Source of the DNA: Serinus canaria
Lineage: Eukaryota > Chordata > Aves > Passeriformes > Fringillidae
NCBI RefSeq assembly: GCF_022539315.1
Contig: NC_066342.1
Location: 17,315,346-17,379,345, forward strand
Length of the DNA: 64,000 nucleotides
Direction: 5' to 3'
Shown here: one piece after another, positions 1 to 10,559 of the stretch
How positions within the stretch are numbered: position 1 is the first letter of the stretch
How the letters are laid out: every line of letters starts with the position of its first letter
Position numbers and translations under genes: made by a program
Notes under the pieces: generated by a model
The model's database searches: none
The model's input: the letters and a program-made list of their open reading frames with translations, nothing else
What the model was told of the DNA's origin: nothing

Positions 1-338
1 GTGTGCAAGGACAAGCCACCGCTTGTCAGAACTTGTGAGGCAGGTGTAGGCGTGTAGGGACAAGCCACCATTTATCAGAACCTGTTCGAAGCAGTGTTCT
101 GTGAAAGCACAGTGAGCACACCTGCAAACAATCACTTTGCATAACATCCAGTAAATGTCCACCTCAGCCAGGCCAGAGCTGCTGTCAGGGGTCTTCAGGG
201 TCCTTGCAACAATCGTGAGGCAAATGAGGGAATCTCCGGACCATCTCCTACAGGCCCCCGGGTGGGAGAGAGGAGAAGCCATCAGCCCCCCAAACGCAGT
301 TTCCCAGTTCCCGGCGCAATCACTGAGCTGCAGTCACC
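1..338 (+). pseudogene. env-related ERV fragment
   Basis: Positions about 150-290 resemble the reverse complement of about 13,860-13,960, which lies at the SU/TM end of the env of provirus H. Shared blocks include GTGAGGCAAATGAGGGA here against GTGAGGCAGATGAGGGA there. No open frame survives. A diverged two-copy repeat of about 50 bases lies at 9-105 (ACAAGCCACC...TGTCAGAAC and ACAAGCCACC...TATCAGAAC). The element is cut by the window edge, so its extent is unknown. Assignment to env rests only on this similarity. Confidence 0.3.
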
Positions 339-1053
339 AAGCTGTCAGGGCTCAGGTGAACACCTGCAAGCCCTGAGTGAGATATTAACTCCATCAGTGC
401 TTCAATCCTCCCTTGAGTGAGAGAAAGGAAAAAGATGCAAGCATGTAAAGGAGCAACATGAAGACATCAAGGTCAGTGAAGAAGAAATTAAGTCCCAGAT
501 AGGAGGGATGAGGAGATGCCTCCTGTTCTCCGGAATGAAAATTATTTTAGAGATATATAATGAGAACTTTTACCTTTGAACAACTCATCTTTAAAACAAT
601 ACCCTGTAAGTTGACATGGCCCATAAACTCATCTTTGGGAAAAGCTTGTGGAAAATAAGAGGGATTTCATGATTACAGATTTCCCCGGTCAACTGCTATT
701 CGTGAAAAACTGAGAGCCACAAGAAAACTGTTTTTCTTGTTGAGAAGTCTCCATAACATTAACAAGAGGGACTTCTCTCCCTAAGTGAACTGAAGGAAGA
801 CTATTCTAGAAGTAGTAAACTAACTGAAATTTTAGGTTTTGTTTCTTTACATTGTCAGTGAGAAAAAAAAGGTTGTAGGGAGAAGTGTTCTGAAGGCTTT
901 GTACTGATTCTTATTACTCTTTCTTTTAGTTACTGCTAATAAATTTTTCTTTATACCCTTTTAAAGTTTTGAGCCAGATTTGCCTTTCTCCTAATCCTAT
1001 CTCACAGCAGGAAGTGAGTACACTAGTGATTGGCCAGCACTGAACCCACCACA
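339..1053 (+). mobile_element. LTR W, plus strand
   Basis: An LTR-like segment starts near TGTCAGGG and ends in a CA near 1053 (AACCCACCACA). A polyadenylation signal AATAAA lies at 938-943, followed by a T-rich U5-like stretch and the tract TTTGCCTTTCTCCTAATCC. Its first 380 bases reappear inverted at 1054-1690. No target duplication could be fixed, so the ends are approximate. Confidence 0.6.
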
Positions 1054-1690
1054 CATGGCTTTTAAATTTTATGAATAGCAGCTGCCCAGAAAATCTGCAA
1101 TTGTGAAGTCCCTCCCATTTTCACATCTTTTCTCACAGCTGTGTTTATGGGCCATGTCAACTTAAAGGGTACTATTTTAAAAATGAGCTATTTAAGAGCA
1201 AAGGTTCTTTTTATCTATCTCTGAGATCATCTTCATCTTTGAGAACAGAGGTCTTCGTCTTCTTTCCCTGGGGGCAAAGGGTCTTTGTCACTCTTCTCTC
1301 TGTCTCTCTGTTCAGACTTCTCATGGGATTACAGCTACTTCAACATCTGCTTGCCTTAGCTTTACTCATAGCAATCTGAACACTTAATCTCCCTATATTT
1401 TCATGTGTTACAGGGAAAAAGAATCTGATGTATCAATTACATTCTTCTCTATAGCTTTACAAGAGGATTTTAGCTTAAGATTAGAGCAGCTCCTTCTCCC
1501 TCCCATCTGGGACTTGACTTTGTCTTCACTGACCTTGGTGTCTTCATGTTGTTCCTTTTTGTGTTCTGGCTCTGTCCTTATCTCTCACTCGAGGGAGGAT
1601 TGAAGCACTGAAAGAGTTAATATCTCTCCCAGGGCTTGCTTGCAGATGGTCACGTGACACCAGCCAAGCTCAGTAGCTTGTGGCGGGAGT
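1054..1690 (-). mobile_element. Inverted partial LTR W
   Basis: The reverse complement of about 1055-1650 matches 339-720 collinearly. For example, GATATTAACT...CAGTGCTTCAATCCTCCC at 382-412 pairs with 1582-1615, and GGGATTTCATGATTACAGAT at 661-680 pairs with 1090-1112. The copy lacks the 3' half of the LTR with the AATAAA signal. The two copies face each other, making a 1.3-kb imperfect palindrome with an unpaired centre of about 330 bases. Confidence 0.6.
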
Positions 1691-2229
1691 TGGGGAGTTG
1701 CGGCTGGGCTGGGGGGAGCAGCTAGGATCTCAGCAACCAGCCCAGAACTCAGCAGCAGCATGCCAGGGGAAGTGGGGGCGATGGCTTCTCCTCTTCCTTG
1801 CCCAGTGGTTGAATCTCAGCGGTGGTATAAACTTGGCAGAGCCGTCCCGGCCCAGGGCTGCTCCCAAGGCCTGGCGAACCCCAGCTCGGCCTGGGCTGGC
1901 CGCAGGGCAGGGCTTAGTAGCCAGCCTTGGCCCCACGGGCTCCCCTCCCCTTGCCCGGCAGCCAATGGGGCCCAGCCCTTCAGCAGGGGCCGCCAAGCCC
2001 AGTCCCAGCTGACACAGGAGGCCGGGCCAGCCATGTTACCTCTTTTCTGGCCCAAAGGGAGACACCCTCCCAAGCTTTTTCAGTTTTAATGTCTTCACAG
2101 AGGTGGGTACAGTTTTCTTAGTGGTTTAACAGATTGTCAAATCTCAAAGCTAATTACTGATTGATCTTTTTTGTCAGACATGGAGGAAACTGCTAGCAGC
2201 TTCTCTTAAAAAGCCTCTTCCTTGATTGC
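1691..2229. other. GC-rich unassigned sequence
   Basis: This is a GC-rich block (about 1680-2030) with a TATA-like TGGTATAAAC near 1822, followed by AT-rich sequence. Several overlapping short ORFs occur on both strands, as expected of GC-rich DNA, and none has a recognisable motif. It could be a diverged LTR or a CpG-rich flank; I cannot assign it. Confidence 0.25.
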
Positions 2230-2455
2230 CTCCAATATAAAACCACCACACAGGTGTATCTTGGTGGCAAGTACAGAAGCCAACTCAGTCTTGGCCTCTA
2301 GTCCCAGTTGTTAATTGCACCCATATTGGGTTTTGAAGGGAAAAGACAATTGAGAGGAATGATAGAGGTCTGGTATGGCCTTTTTGCCCCCACCTTACCA
2401 TGCCTATGGGGTTGCAGCAGGGCTATGGAATCTTCTCAGTGGCAAACATAGGGAC

Positions 2456-3768
2456 TGTGAAAAATGAATATTATATGATTAGTTTTTCGCAAATATTACA
2501 ATTGTTGTAAATCATCAGATCAGTAGCCAAATTTATATAAAAACCTTTAGATAAATTTATTAGATCAACAACAAAAATAGAATTGCAGAAAAAACCCACC
2601 ACAGCTAAGACAGTGTCAACCCCGGAAGTCGGCGCTGGGTGAACCCTGGAATCATCTGACAGAGTGTCAGCATCTCCGTGGTGGTTCACCCCGATTGCTT
2701 CTCGCAGCCGGCATATATACCATTTATTCTGCCTGAGGCAGAAATGACAGCAGAATACTGTATGTCCCTTCATATGTGACTGGGACTATACAGATTCAAA
2801 CGTATACAAAAGTAAGTCCAGAAATCCAAATGGCTCATCTGAGCTTTCCGGGGTAGCTTTCTTTCACATGTAACAGGGATGTCTCTGATTTCGATGCAAT
2901 CTTGTCCAGGTGCTGGCTCTTGTGAGTGTCTGGCATTCCTGGGAAATTGGTGCTTATTGCCCAGGAAGGTCCCATCCACACATTAACGGACTCGATGCTA
3001 TCTGAACAATGTCCGGGAAATATTTGCATAGACTTTACTCCTGGCCAGAGCAGCAGACAACCTGATTTTATCTGAATGAGGTCCGAGAACTGTTTGAATA
3101 GAAAGGAACTCTGCCTTCGGCTTATCGTGGTCAGAAGCAGATGTTGGATCTTTATAATATTTTATACACCTACATAGCATGAATTATCTATATTATGTAC
3201 TACAAAATGAATACTATATGTGTTATGTTGGAAAGTTATGTTGTATTATTCCTTTTTTGTAGTGCTGTACTAATCTTTTAAAGTAGTGTGGTTAATATAG
3301 TTTTAGGCTACAGAAACTATGTGATGTAAGATACTTTTTCTAACTAGCTCACGGAGAGATAACAGCAACGACACCAAAAATTCAAGAGAAAAATTATTGC
3401 TTCCTTATTGGGGAGAAGCAGACTTTGAGGGACCAAGACGATTGATTTATAAGATGAGGGAGGAAGTTGACAATAACCAGAAAACACCCTTTTTTTGAAA
3501 AGAATTTTTGCATCATGTATGAGATATACGAATATGCAACAGGCTATTGCGTTTAAGATTTAATCCTTTGTTAGGGTGTGTGCTTTCGGGGCTTAATTGC
3601 CCCGGAAGCATCCGGACAGTCTGTATTTCTTTGCTTTTTATTGTCCTCTGTTGTCCTAATTCTGATTGTCCAAATTCTTATTACTCTAATTTTTATTACT
3701 ATTTTTATAACCATTTTATTACTATTAAACATTTAAAATTTTAAAACAAGTGATTGGCGTTTTTCACA
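2456..3768 (+). mobile_element. Solo LTR A1 (with nested LTR)
   Basis: The LTR begins TGTGAAAAATG and ends TTTTTCACA. It is flanked by a perfect 5-bp duplication GGGAC (2451-2455 and 3769-3773). It matches LTR A2 (40962-41583) along its length except for an inserted block at about 2501-3204. An ATTAAA signal lies near the 3' end (about 3724), as in the related family H. It sits within the 3' part of provirus J1, so it is younger than J1. Confidence 0.88.
2501..3204 (-). mobile_element. LTR nested inside LTR A1
   Basis: This is a 700-base block absent from the other two A copies. Minus-strand AATAAA signals occur in AGAATAAATGGTATATATG (about 2715-2735) and CTAATAAATTTATC (about 2550-2565). 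The left edge reads ACAATTGTTGTAAATC, consistent with an LTR ending in ACA on the minus strand. No exact target duplication was found, and the family is not recognised. Confidence 0.5.
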
Positions 3769-3799
3769 GGGACCAAGCCGGTCTTGCCCTCTATTTCTT

Positions 3800-4214
3800 G
3801 TCTTACTCCACTTGTTAGTTCCTAAGCAAACCACTCCAGCACCTCTTAAGGTTCTCTATGTACCTCCCGTCAAGAGATGCTTGCAATCTCCATCTATTAA
3901 AACAGGACAATTACATCAATAACAGATACAGTTCAAACTCCCCGCCCAAAGTGTTATTTAAAATAGTCCTCGAGTTGGCTGGTGGAAGCTTGACTCTATT
4001 TTTTCAGACTTCTTGGTGCTTCTTTGGTTATCTCTCCATCTCTGCTTAAGAGTCAATCTCATCTCACCTGGTCTGGATGTAATAGTCTATTCTTTGGGTT
4101 CTTTCACCAGGCTTTTAATCTTGTTGGCATGAGTCCATTTCCGCTCTGCAGTTCGCACAGTCAGTTCAGTAGTTAGCAGCACCTGAAAGGGACCTCCCCA
4201 CTGAGGGTTTGGAA
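3800..4214 (-). pseudogene. pol: pol remnant: integrase C-terminal part (J1)
   Basis: Minus-strand frames show the SH3-like C-terminal region of a gammaretroviral integrase, including WGGPFQVLLTT and TAERKWTHANK. It is matched by 24,260-24,420 in J2 and by 20,030-20,110 in provirus M. Stops interrupt it after KEPKE. The upstream pol is deleted, so this piece follows the protease remnant almost directly. It ends at LTR A1. Confidence 0.7.
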
Positions 4215-4480
4215 GTTGGTCTTTCTATGATTTGATCAGTACTCAATCTCTAGGGTTAACATTGTGAATTAATGCTTTAAACCCTTCTTTTGCACCCACT
4301 ACTTGCACAGTATTTTGACTCTTCTCATATCTCCTTTCAATTCTATAACCACAGGTTTTTTTTTAATTTCCGTGTCCACCAAAAATTCAAATTCTTCTTC
4401 TTGGGGACCTATTTTACTAAGGTCTCCTGATGATATTCTGTCCCCAGGAAGTAGACCCCCTGACATCTCTAGTCTTCTAC
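4215..4480 (-). pseudogene. pro: Retroviral protease remnant (J1)
   Basis: A short minus-strand stretch reads EEEFEFLVDTE. The position of the catalytic D-T-G is D-T-E, so the aspartic protease active site is lost. The frame stops soon after and runs into integrase sequence, showing a large internal pol deletion. Identity as protease rests on its place after NC and the VDT motif. Confidence 0.55.
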
Positions 4481-4544
4481 CTCCCCTCTTTGCTTGTTCT
4501 AAAAATCCTTCAGGTCCCTTTCTTTTTGGGGGAAATTTCTCTTA

Positions 4545-5929
4545 AGTGTCCGTTATTCTTACAATAAAAACAAATTTGTCCTTCTCTAATGGCAGTTCAC
4601 ATTACTCTGGCCTTTTCCTTTGCTTTCTCCTCATCCTTCCTGACGTACACTTTCTGTGCTTCTCTTAAGAGATGCTCCAATCCCCTTTCTTGTCAACCAT
4701 CTACCTTCTCTAGTTTTCTTCGTATATCTAGCCAGGCATGAGTGACAAAATATGTTTTTAGCAAAATCTGTCCGGCTGCTTTTTCAGGTTTGATACCTGA
4801 ATACTACCTCATATTTTTCCTCAATCTTTCTAGCCACTCTGTTGGGATTTCTTCCCCCTTTTGTTGTTCATCAAATGCTTTATTAGCATTTTGGCTTCGT
4901 GGGGCAGCCTTTTTAATACCCCTTATAATTAATGTTCTATATTCCTCCATGTTTTGCCTTTCCCCCGGGGTTGTTGTGCTTCCAATTAGGGTGTACTGTG
5001 GGCATTTTTAGGTCCCAAAGAGGTCCTTGCACATGCTCCCTTTCCCATATCCATATCCCAGCCTCCCGGATCATCTGTCTTTCCTCTGGTGTAAACAACA
5101 TGGCCATCACTGATTGCATTTCTTCCCATGTGTAAATACTGGGGCCTAAAAATTGGTTTAACTGTTCGGCTAATCCAATGGGGTCCTCTAGTATTCCTTT
5201 TAATTCTTTAAAGAACATCCTCAGATCAGAGGAATTGAGTGGTACAGTTACAAATCTAATTCCTCCCTGTGCCCCACCCAGTGGTACTTCCTTCAGAGGA
5301 TACAATCCCGTTATCCCCTTGCTTGGTTCCTATCCCCTGATTTGTTTTCTTCTCTCTGTGCCATTCTGTTTCTAGTATTTTGACTAGGCCTGTCAGAGGG
5401 CAACGGAGGTGTGGTGGGTGCCAGTGGAGGAGGAGGGTGCAAATAATCGATCGGGTCCCATTCTTTACTCTTTGTTACTTTAAACTGGCCAACCCCTGAA
5501 GGTGGAATTTCTGTTTCCCAGCAGGCAGCATATTTGCTCTCTTATTAATTAAATGGTTTCTTAGCCTTTACATAAATGTTTAAAGCCTGACATACGTATC
5601 CTTCAGCCGACCCATACCTTGGCCAAAGTACATTATCAGGCCTAATTTCTTCTTTAGTCCACTCTATCAAACAGTACTGTATCATCTTGAGCTCATTCTT
5701 ATCTCTGGTGTTAGGGTCATATCTCCACCAGGCTAATTTTCTTCACAGTAGGCTATCTAGGGGTACACCTGCTGATATCTCTTCAATTTCTCCTTCTCCC
5801 CTTGGGGATTCCCTACTTGCCCATAGTTCCATCCTGACCAGCCAATTAAAGGCTCTTCAGACAGAGCCTGCCTTCCCAATAGACCGACTACATGCCCTCC
5901 TGACAGAGGTGGTCTCCCCAATTGGTTAG
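4545..5929 (-). pseudogene. gag: gag of provirus J1 (MA, CA, NC), broken
   Basis: An MA-like stretch at about 5900-5540 (LKMIQYCLIEWTKEE) resembles the MA of provirus P. The CA N-terminal domain is open at 5305-4937 (YPLKEVPLGGAQGG, EQLNQFLGPSIYTWEEM), a gammaretroviral p30 signature. That frame stops at GGI-TAG (near 4937), and coding resumes in the next frame from an overlapping ATG, exactly as in P. The NC zinc knuckle near 4565 reads CFYCKNNGHLREIS, with the last Cys replaced by Ser. Further stops are present, and the (GGAA)n tract abuts the 5' end. Confidence 0.8.
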
Positions 5930-6068
5930 AAGGAAGGAAGGAAGGAAGGAAGGAAGGAAGGAAGGAAGGAAGGAAGGAAGGAAGGAAGGAAGGAAGAAGG
6001 AAGGAAGGAAGGAAGGAAGGAAGGAAGGAAGGCAAGGAAGGAAGGCAGGAAGGAAGGACAGGAAGGAA
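5929..6068 (+). repeat. (GGAA)n microsatellite
   Basis: This is a nearly pure GGAA array of about 100 bases followed by 40 bases with interruptions (GGCAAGG, GGCAGG, GGACAGG, TGCATGCATC). The apparent long ORFs across it are repeat translations. It lies in the MA/leader region of provirus J1. Confidence 0.95.
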
Positions 6069-7172
6069 TGCATGCATCACGGAAGGAGTAAGGAAGGCTA
6101 GACAAAGACAGAAAAAAGAAAAAAAGCCTTTACCTTCTCCCTGGAAAGCTGGAACAAATAAAAACCTGCCTGCAATCCGGGAACTCCCATGCGACTGGAT
6201 CGGTCCTTCGCTCTTTTGCCACTGGGGTCTCGCACCCTGATGCCTTTCGGCGTGTTAGGGCAACGGCTGAAAGCCCCCCTTTATGTGGGCTCCCGCAGCC
6301 TTGCAACATTTTATGATGGCGGATACCGCAGGGAGCCAGCACAGTTCGGGGGCCCCGGTGCCTTTTGGCATGCTAGGGCAACTGCTGAAAGCCCCTTGCA
6401 ACTTGGGCTCCAGTGGCCCCACAGCTTTTTATGCTGGCAGATACTGCAGAGAAGTCTTTGCAATCTGGCGCTCCCAGGTCAGCCCTGCTGAGTGCTACTG
6501 TTCTCAGTACCCCTGAGTTGCCGCAGGCAGCCCCACATAGGCAAGCCTAAGGTGGCAGGGCTTTTGCCAAGAGGCACCAATCGCCAGTCACGCTGTGCAC
6601 AGCCGTGCCCCGCACTTCCAAGCCGCCACCCCCGTCCTAGCTGAGTTGGCGGAGCTGGAGATTACAGAACTGGGCTTCAGTGCTCCAGTCTGGAAATCCT
6701 GCCACTGGGTCAGCCCCTGATCCTCAGCAGCACCGCACATGAACCATGCCCAGCACCACCACTGCTGCCATCGCTCCTGCCGGTCTAGTGGGCGCCAAAA
6801 GTTTATGTGCCGGATTCCCACTGTCTGTCACCCATGCAGGTTCCCTCCCAAGGCCTACAAGACCCCACCCAACTAAGCCTGCCCCAGACCTTCAATAGTG
6901 CCGCACAGGAACTGCGCTCAGCACCACCACTGCTTCTGCTGGGTTGGCAAGCGCTGGAAGCCACCACACCAGGTCCCCACCAGCCACCTCCCACATGGCC
7001 TCCCACCGGAGCCTCTAAGACCCTGCCGCTCGCACAAGTGCAGTCAAACACCCCCCAGATTCAGCAACCCTCAACCCAGTGTCCCCAGGTGTTCTTGAGC
7101 CTCCCTAAATCTGCTGACCCTCAACCTGGCATCCCCAGATGTTCTTGAGCATTCCTAAATCTGGTAACTCTC
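6069..7172 (-). repeat. J1 leader region with tandem duplications
   Basis: This region lies between the gag MA and LTR B2. A 115-base unit occurs twice, at about 6234-6336 and 6349-6452 (shared GGGCAAC.GCTGAAAGCCCC and CAGATACTGCAG-like ends). A second repeat with CAGCACCACCACTGCT occurs at about 6749 and 6920. A unit of about 50 bases with CAACC...CCCCAG.TGTTCTTGAGC lies at 7072-7150. On the minus strand TGGCGCCCACTAGAC (6786-6800) looks like a tRNA-Lys primer site start. No coding capacity is recognised. Confidence 0.45.
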
Positions 7173-7835
7173 TATCTTGGTTTCAAAAGACAGGTGTCTG
7201 CTAAGGAAGACAGGAGCCTCCCCTGAAATGGAAAATGTAAACCCTCTCCCTCTGAATTGCTATAAATTTGAAATTAAGGGGCTCTCAGGCAGAAAAAAAT
7301 ATGGGAGCAGGAATAACAGTTCTTTATTAGGGAAGAATATAAAAAGATAAAATAAACAATGCAGTAAACCAAAATAACACTGACAGAGTCAGAACACAAC
7401 CTGACACCCTGTTGGTCAGGGTGCTGGTAGCAGTCCAATTGGAATTGTGGCTGCAGTCCTCCTGGAGTGTCAGGTGTGGTTCTGTTGGAGTGGAGATGCT
7501 GTAGAAAGGGTGTAGTCTTCCTCTGAAGATCCAGTGGAAGAGGCAGCTGTTCTTCTGGGAAATCCAGTGGAGAAAGCCGTGCTGGTGTTCCAGAATCTCT
7601 AGATTATATCTGGGTAGGAATGCTTGGCTCCTCCCTCTGGGTGGAGCATCTCACAATGGGATGCTATAGTTCTTATCAGTCATGCAGTGACATTCAATAG
7701 CCTATTTATTATCAGCAGATGTCTCCCTGGAGGGAGGATTGGTTGTGGAAGAGATAAGGAAAACTGCCCACTTAACAGAAGACAACTGCCCTACAGATGG
7801 CAAATAGAATACAATTTGCTTGACAATCCAGGACA
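7173..7835 (-). mobile_element. Solo LTR B2
   Basis: This 663-bp LTR is flanked by a perfect 5-bp duplication CTCTC (7168-7172 and 7836-7840). On the minus strand it starts TGTCCTGGATTGTC and carries AATAAAGAACTG (about 7320-7331). The distal dinucleotide has decayed from TG to TA on the plus strand. It matches B5 (22429-23088) and B3 (14761-15415) over their length. It lies inside the leader of provirus J1. Confidence 0.9.
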
Positions 7836-8096
7836 CTCTCTCAAGTCTCACACACACTCCAAGCGCACTCTTGGACTCTCACACGTGCCCAAATACTCAC
7901 AATTTTTGTCTGCAGTTTTTTCCCCAGGGGGTTTTTTTCTTCCTCCTCTTCTTTTTCATTATTTAGTCCTCTGTTGTCCCCGGGGTGTCAACCTACAATC
8001 AGTGATGGTCCCAGGAGAAGTTGATTGAGCCACCAAACTTACAGTGGGGCACACTTCTTTTTTGAAATCTCCTATGGCCACGGAGACAAGGTTTTT

Positions 8097-8115
8097 ATCC
8101 CAGACCGAGCCCCCA
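8097..8115 (-). other. Primer binding site, tRNA-Pro type (J1)
   Basis: On the minus strand, three bases after the end of LTR J1, the sequence is GGGGGCTCGGTCTGGGAT. This matches the known gammaretroviral tRNA-Pro site pattern TGGGGGCTCGTCCGGGAT with one extra G and one substitution. It fixes the LTR as a 5' LTR and the element as minus-strand. Confidence 0.75.
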
Positions 8116-8117
8116 TT

Positions 8118-8569
8118 TGTGAGAAACAATGCTCACTTTTAAAATTTCAAAGGTTTATAAAATCCTTAACAAAAATACAGCAGAAGACTGAATAAGGAAA
8201 AATTATAGTGCTGGGAGCATGGAACTAAACTGCCATTTGTTCGTCTACAAAATGGATGCTTTGCTTTTTATACTCTCGGCCCCTCCCGAAGTCTTGCCAG
8301 TCAACTCCTTCTTTGCCATCCATTGGTGGAGATCACATTCTTACAACTTGATTGGAGGTCAGGTGTTGCCATGCTATGCCTCCTAGTAACAAGCCTGCCT
8401 TCCCCAAATGCCCCAACCAGTGACAACAATATAGGCGGCAAGGGAAAGAGGACTATGGGAGGACATATTACAGTAACATAACTATTCATTTACAACACTT
8501 CTCTTAACATACACATAATATTCCCCCCTTAATTGTGAGACCCAACCATTGCATTACTCATCTATAACA
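8118..8569 (-). mobile_element. LTR J1, 5' LTR of provirus J1
   Basis: On the minus strand this starts near TGTTATAGATGAGTAATG and ends TTTCTCACA, directly before the primer site. It matches LTR J2 (25064-25494), for example in the GGCAAATATTATGT / GGGAATATTATGT block near the 5' end and in the 3' region before TTTCTCACA. The outer flank lacks a duplicate because the 3' end of the provirus is lost. Confidence 0.8.
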
Positions 8570-8839
8570 TACTCACTTTGCAATTAAAGATCACAAAGAA
8601 AATATTCTAGGCTTAGATATTTTGAACAGTCAAACCATCTGCTGGATGGCAGCGTGTGTTCCTTTGGTTCTAATATCAACCCTTACCGAGCTGAGAATTT
8701 GGAGTTTACACTGTGTGTACTCCACACAGCACTTGCACTCCCCAATTCAAAAATTATCAATGTAACACAATACCCAGTTCCTGCTGCAGCATGAAAAGAA
8801 GTTTCTGAGGCTATAGCTGATTTGGAGAAATGACAAATA

Positions 8840-9811
8840 ATTTCCTAAGCATATTCCCCATATTATTTACCACTATGGCCAGTGAAAAAGCCATCCGGGC
8901 AGTGGTGTTTTACAGCGGATTACTGGCGTTTAAATGTCAACACAGACCCACTAACAGCTGCAGTGCCTAATATTGCAAATTTAACAGCTATATTACAAGC
9001 AGCTGCACACCCATGGATGGCAGTACTAGATATAAAATGCATGTTTCTTATGCTTCTCTTACAAGAGGAGGATAAAGAGAAATTTTCTTTTACCTGGGGA
9101 GGGTGTACAGTATATCTTCAACAGGCTTCCTCAGGGTTATAGACGTTCATCCACAATTGCTCATGCTGCAAGTGCTGACTTATTACAGACAGCCACTTCC
9201 CCCCAGATGTGAAGCTGTATCAATATACAGATGATATTCTACATGGAGGAGATTGCTGTGAAAAGGTGGCAGCAGCCATATGGGAAGCATTGCATGAGGC
9301 AGGAATTGAAATCCCACCTGAAAAATGTCAAGGACCAAGTAAAGAAGTAAAACTTTTGGGTACTTGGTGTTTAGCCAGCTGTGCAGTAGTTCCTCCAGAC
9401 ACTTTAAAGGAAATAAAACAAATATAGATGCCCCAATCAAAGAAAGAATTAAGTACAAGAATGGGCCAAACAGGAAGGAATTCAATGGGTATTTCATACT
9501 CAATACTACCCTCAGTCGAATGGAATCACAGAAAGAGCTAATGGCTTATTGAAAAAGAGTCTTAAACCACACACAACTGGGTGGGATGCTTGACTCTGCA
9601 AAATACTGCAGTAACTAAATAATTTGTATGGGCCTACTGGGAGTCCTGTGAGCAGACCATTCTTTACAAAACCCGAATCAGGTGCTCCACCTCCCATTAA
9701 GGGGAAACATCTGGCAGCATGACAACCAGGACAACCTGTTATGGTAAAATTACCACAAATTGGAACTGTGCCTATGACTGACTAAACCTCATGGTGCCCT
9801 TGCTTGGGAAG
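8840..9811 (+). pseudogene. pol: pol remnant: RT and integrase (ERV X)
   Basis: The RT palm is recognisable: KKPSGQW, then PLTAAVPNIANLTAILQ and WMAVLDIKCMF in an ORF at 8882-9142. A second ORF at 9209-9427 holds the catalytic motif YTDDILHGGD. From about 9430, integrase catalytic-core sequence appears (QYYPQSNGITERANGLL-like, holding the catalytic Glu), so RNase H and the integrase N-terminus are deleted. Frameshifts and stops separate all pieces. Sequence to 9805 resembles an integrase C-terminus. Confidence 0.65.
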
Positions 9812-10483
9812 TATGAAAAACAGAGTTCACTCTTTAGAATTTTTTAAAGTTTAATAAAGGATAAAAGAAGGACAAATTTCCAGCCCTGGGGGGCTTTTGG
9901 CAAATGATCAAAGATCACAGAGGTAGCTTAAAACCATGTTCTCTATATACAGTTACATTGCTGGGGTTACATGCATATTCATTAGTTTATACATTATTCA
10001 AACATTCCTTTGAGTTTTTGATGTTCCAGGAACTCTCTTGTTCGGTTTTAACCTCTGACTCGTCTGCAGGACATTCTGTAGATTAGGTACATATATTTTA
10101 TTTCTTCCTGTAGTTCTATCCTGTTGTTTCACACTCCCTGGTAGTGAAGAGTGGATAAATCCTTCCCAGATGCTTATGCTCTGTTTTCTGTCACTGTTAT
10201 CTCTTGGAGAGGCCAGTCCGCAGATGTGAGAAATAAAATAATTGCTTTACACCATTCTCTGAGTTAGTTACATAGAAGTATTTTAGTCTCTATTTTAACA
10301 TTTTGCTAAAGCCTATGATATATTTATCACACTACTATTCATATGAACTATACGGTGCATACATAAACTGACATTACACAAAAGCAGTTAAAAGTAAGTA
10401 TAAATTGTACTATATCGAAATACTTGTGATGCAAAAAGCTAATCTATAAATGCGGAAGCCAATATTATATTATCATCTATAAT
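9812..10483 (-). mobile_element. Solo LTR H1
   Basis: A 6-bp duplication GGGAAG flanks it exactly (9806-9811 and 10484-10489). It matches LTR H2 (12470-13153): both carry TTTAAAGTTTAATAA, GGATAAAAGAAGGACAAA and TTCCAGCCCTGG near the left end, and AAGCCAATATTAT near the right end. The terminal TG and CA have decayed. Orientation is taken from H2, which follows a minus-strand env. Confidence 0.8.
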
Positions 10484-10559
10484 GGGAAGCCACTGATCAT
10501 AGTGATGCAAAACACAGAATCAGTGCACAGTGGATTTTTCCTTCTTTTTAATTGGGTAA

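Larger units (their letters stand above)
2230..8569 (-). mobile_element. Gammaretrovirus-like provirus J1, 5' LTR to post-integrase module
   Basis: Read on the minus strand it has a 5' LTR (8569-8118), a tRNA-Pro-type primer site, a leader, gag (5929-4545), a protease remnant, an integrase C-terminus (4214-3800) and a short noncoding 3' module (2450-2230). It is interrupted by LTR B2 (7173-7835), a (GGAA)n tract and LTR A1 (2456-3768). The 3' module continues across A1: 2260-2450 matches 24700-24840 of the plus-strand relative J2 (GGCAAAAAGGCCATACC). RT, RNase H and most of integrase are deleted, and no 3' LTR is seen. No env is present. Class assignment rests on the gag, primer site and integrase C-terminus. 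Confidence 0.75.

Noticed and set aside
1680..2030. CpG-rich host promoter
   Set aside because: There is no adjacent exon, splice site or conserved ORF; GC content alone does not support it.
5757..6080. 107-codon minus-strand ORF rich in Leu-Pro-Ser-Phe
   Set aside because: It is the translation of the (GGAA)n microsatellite in three frames.
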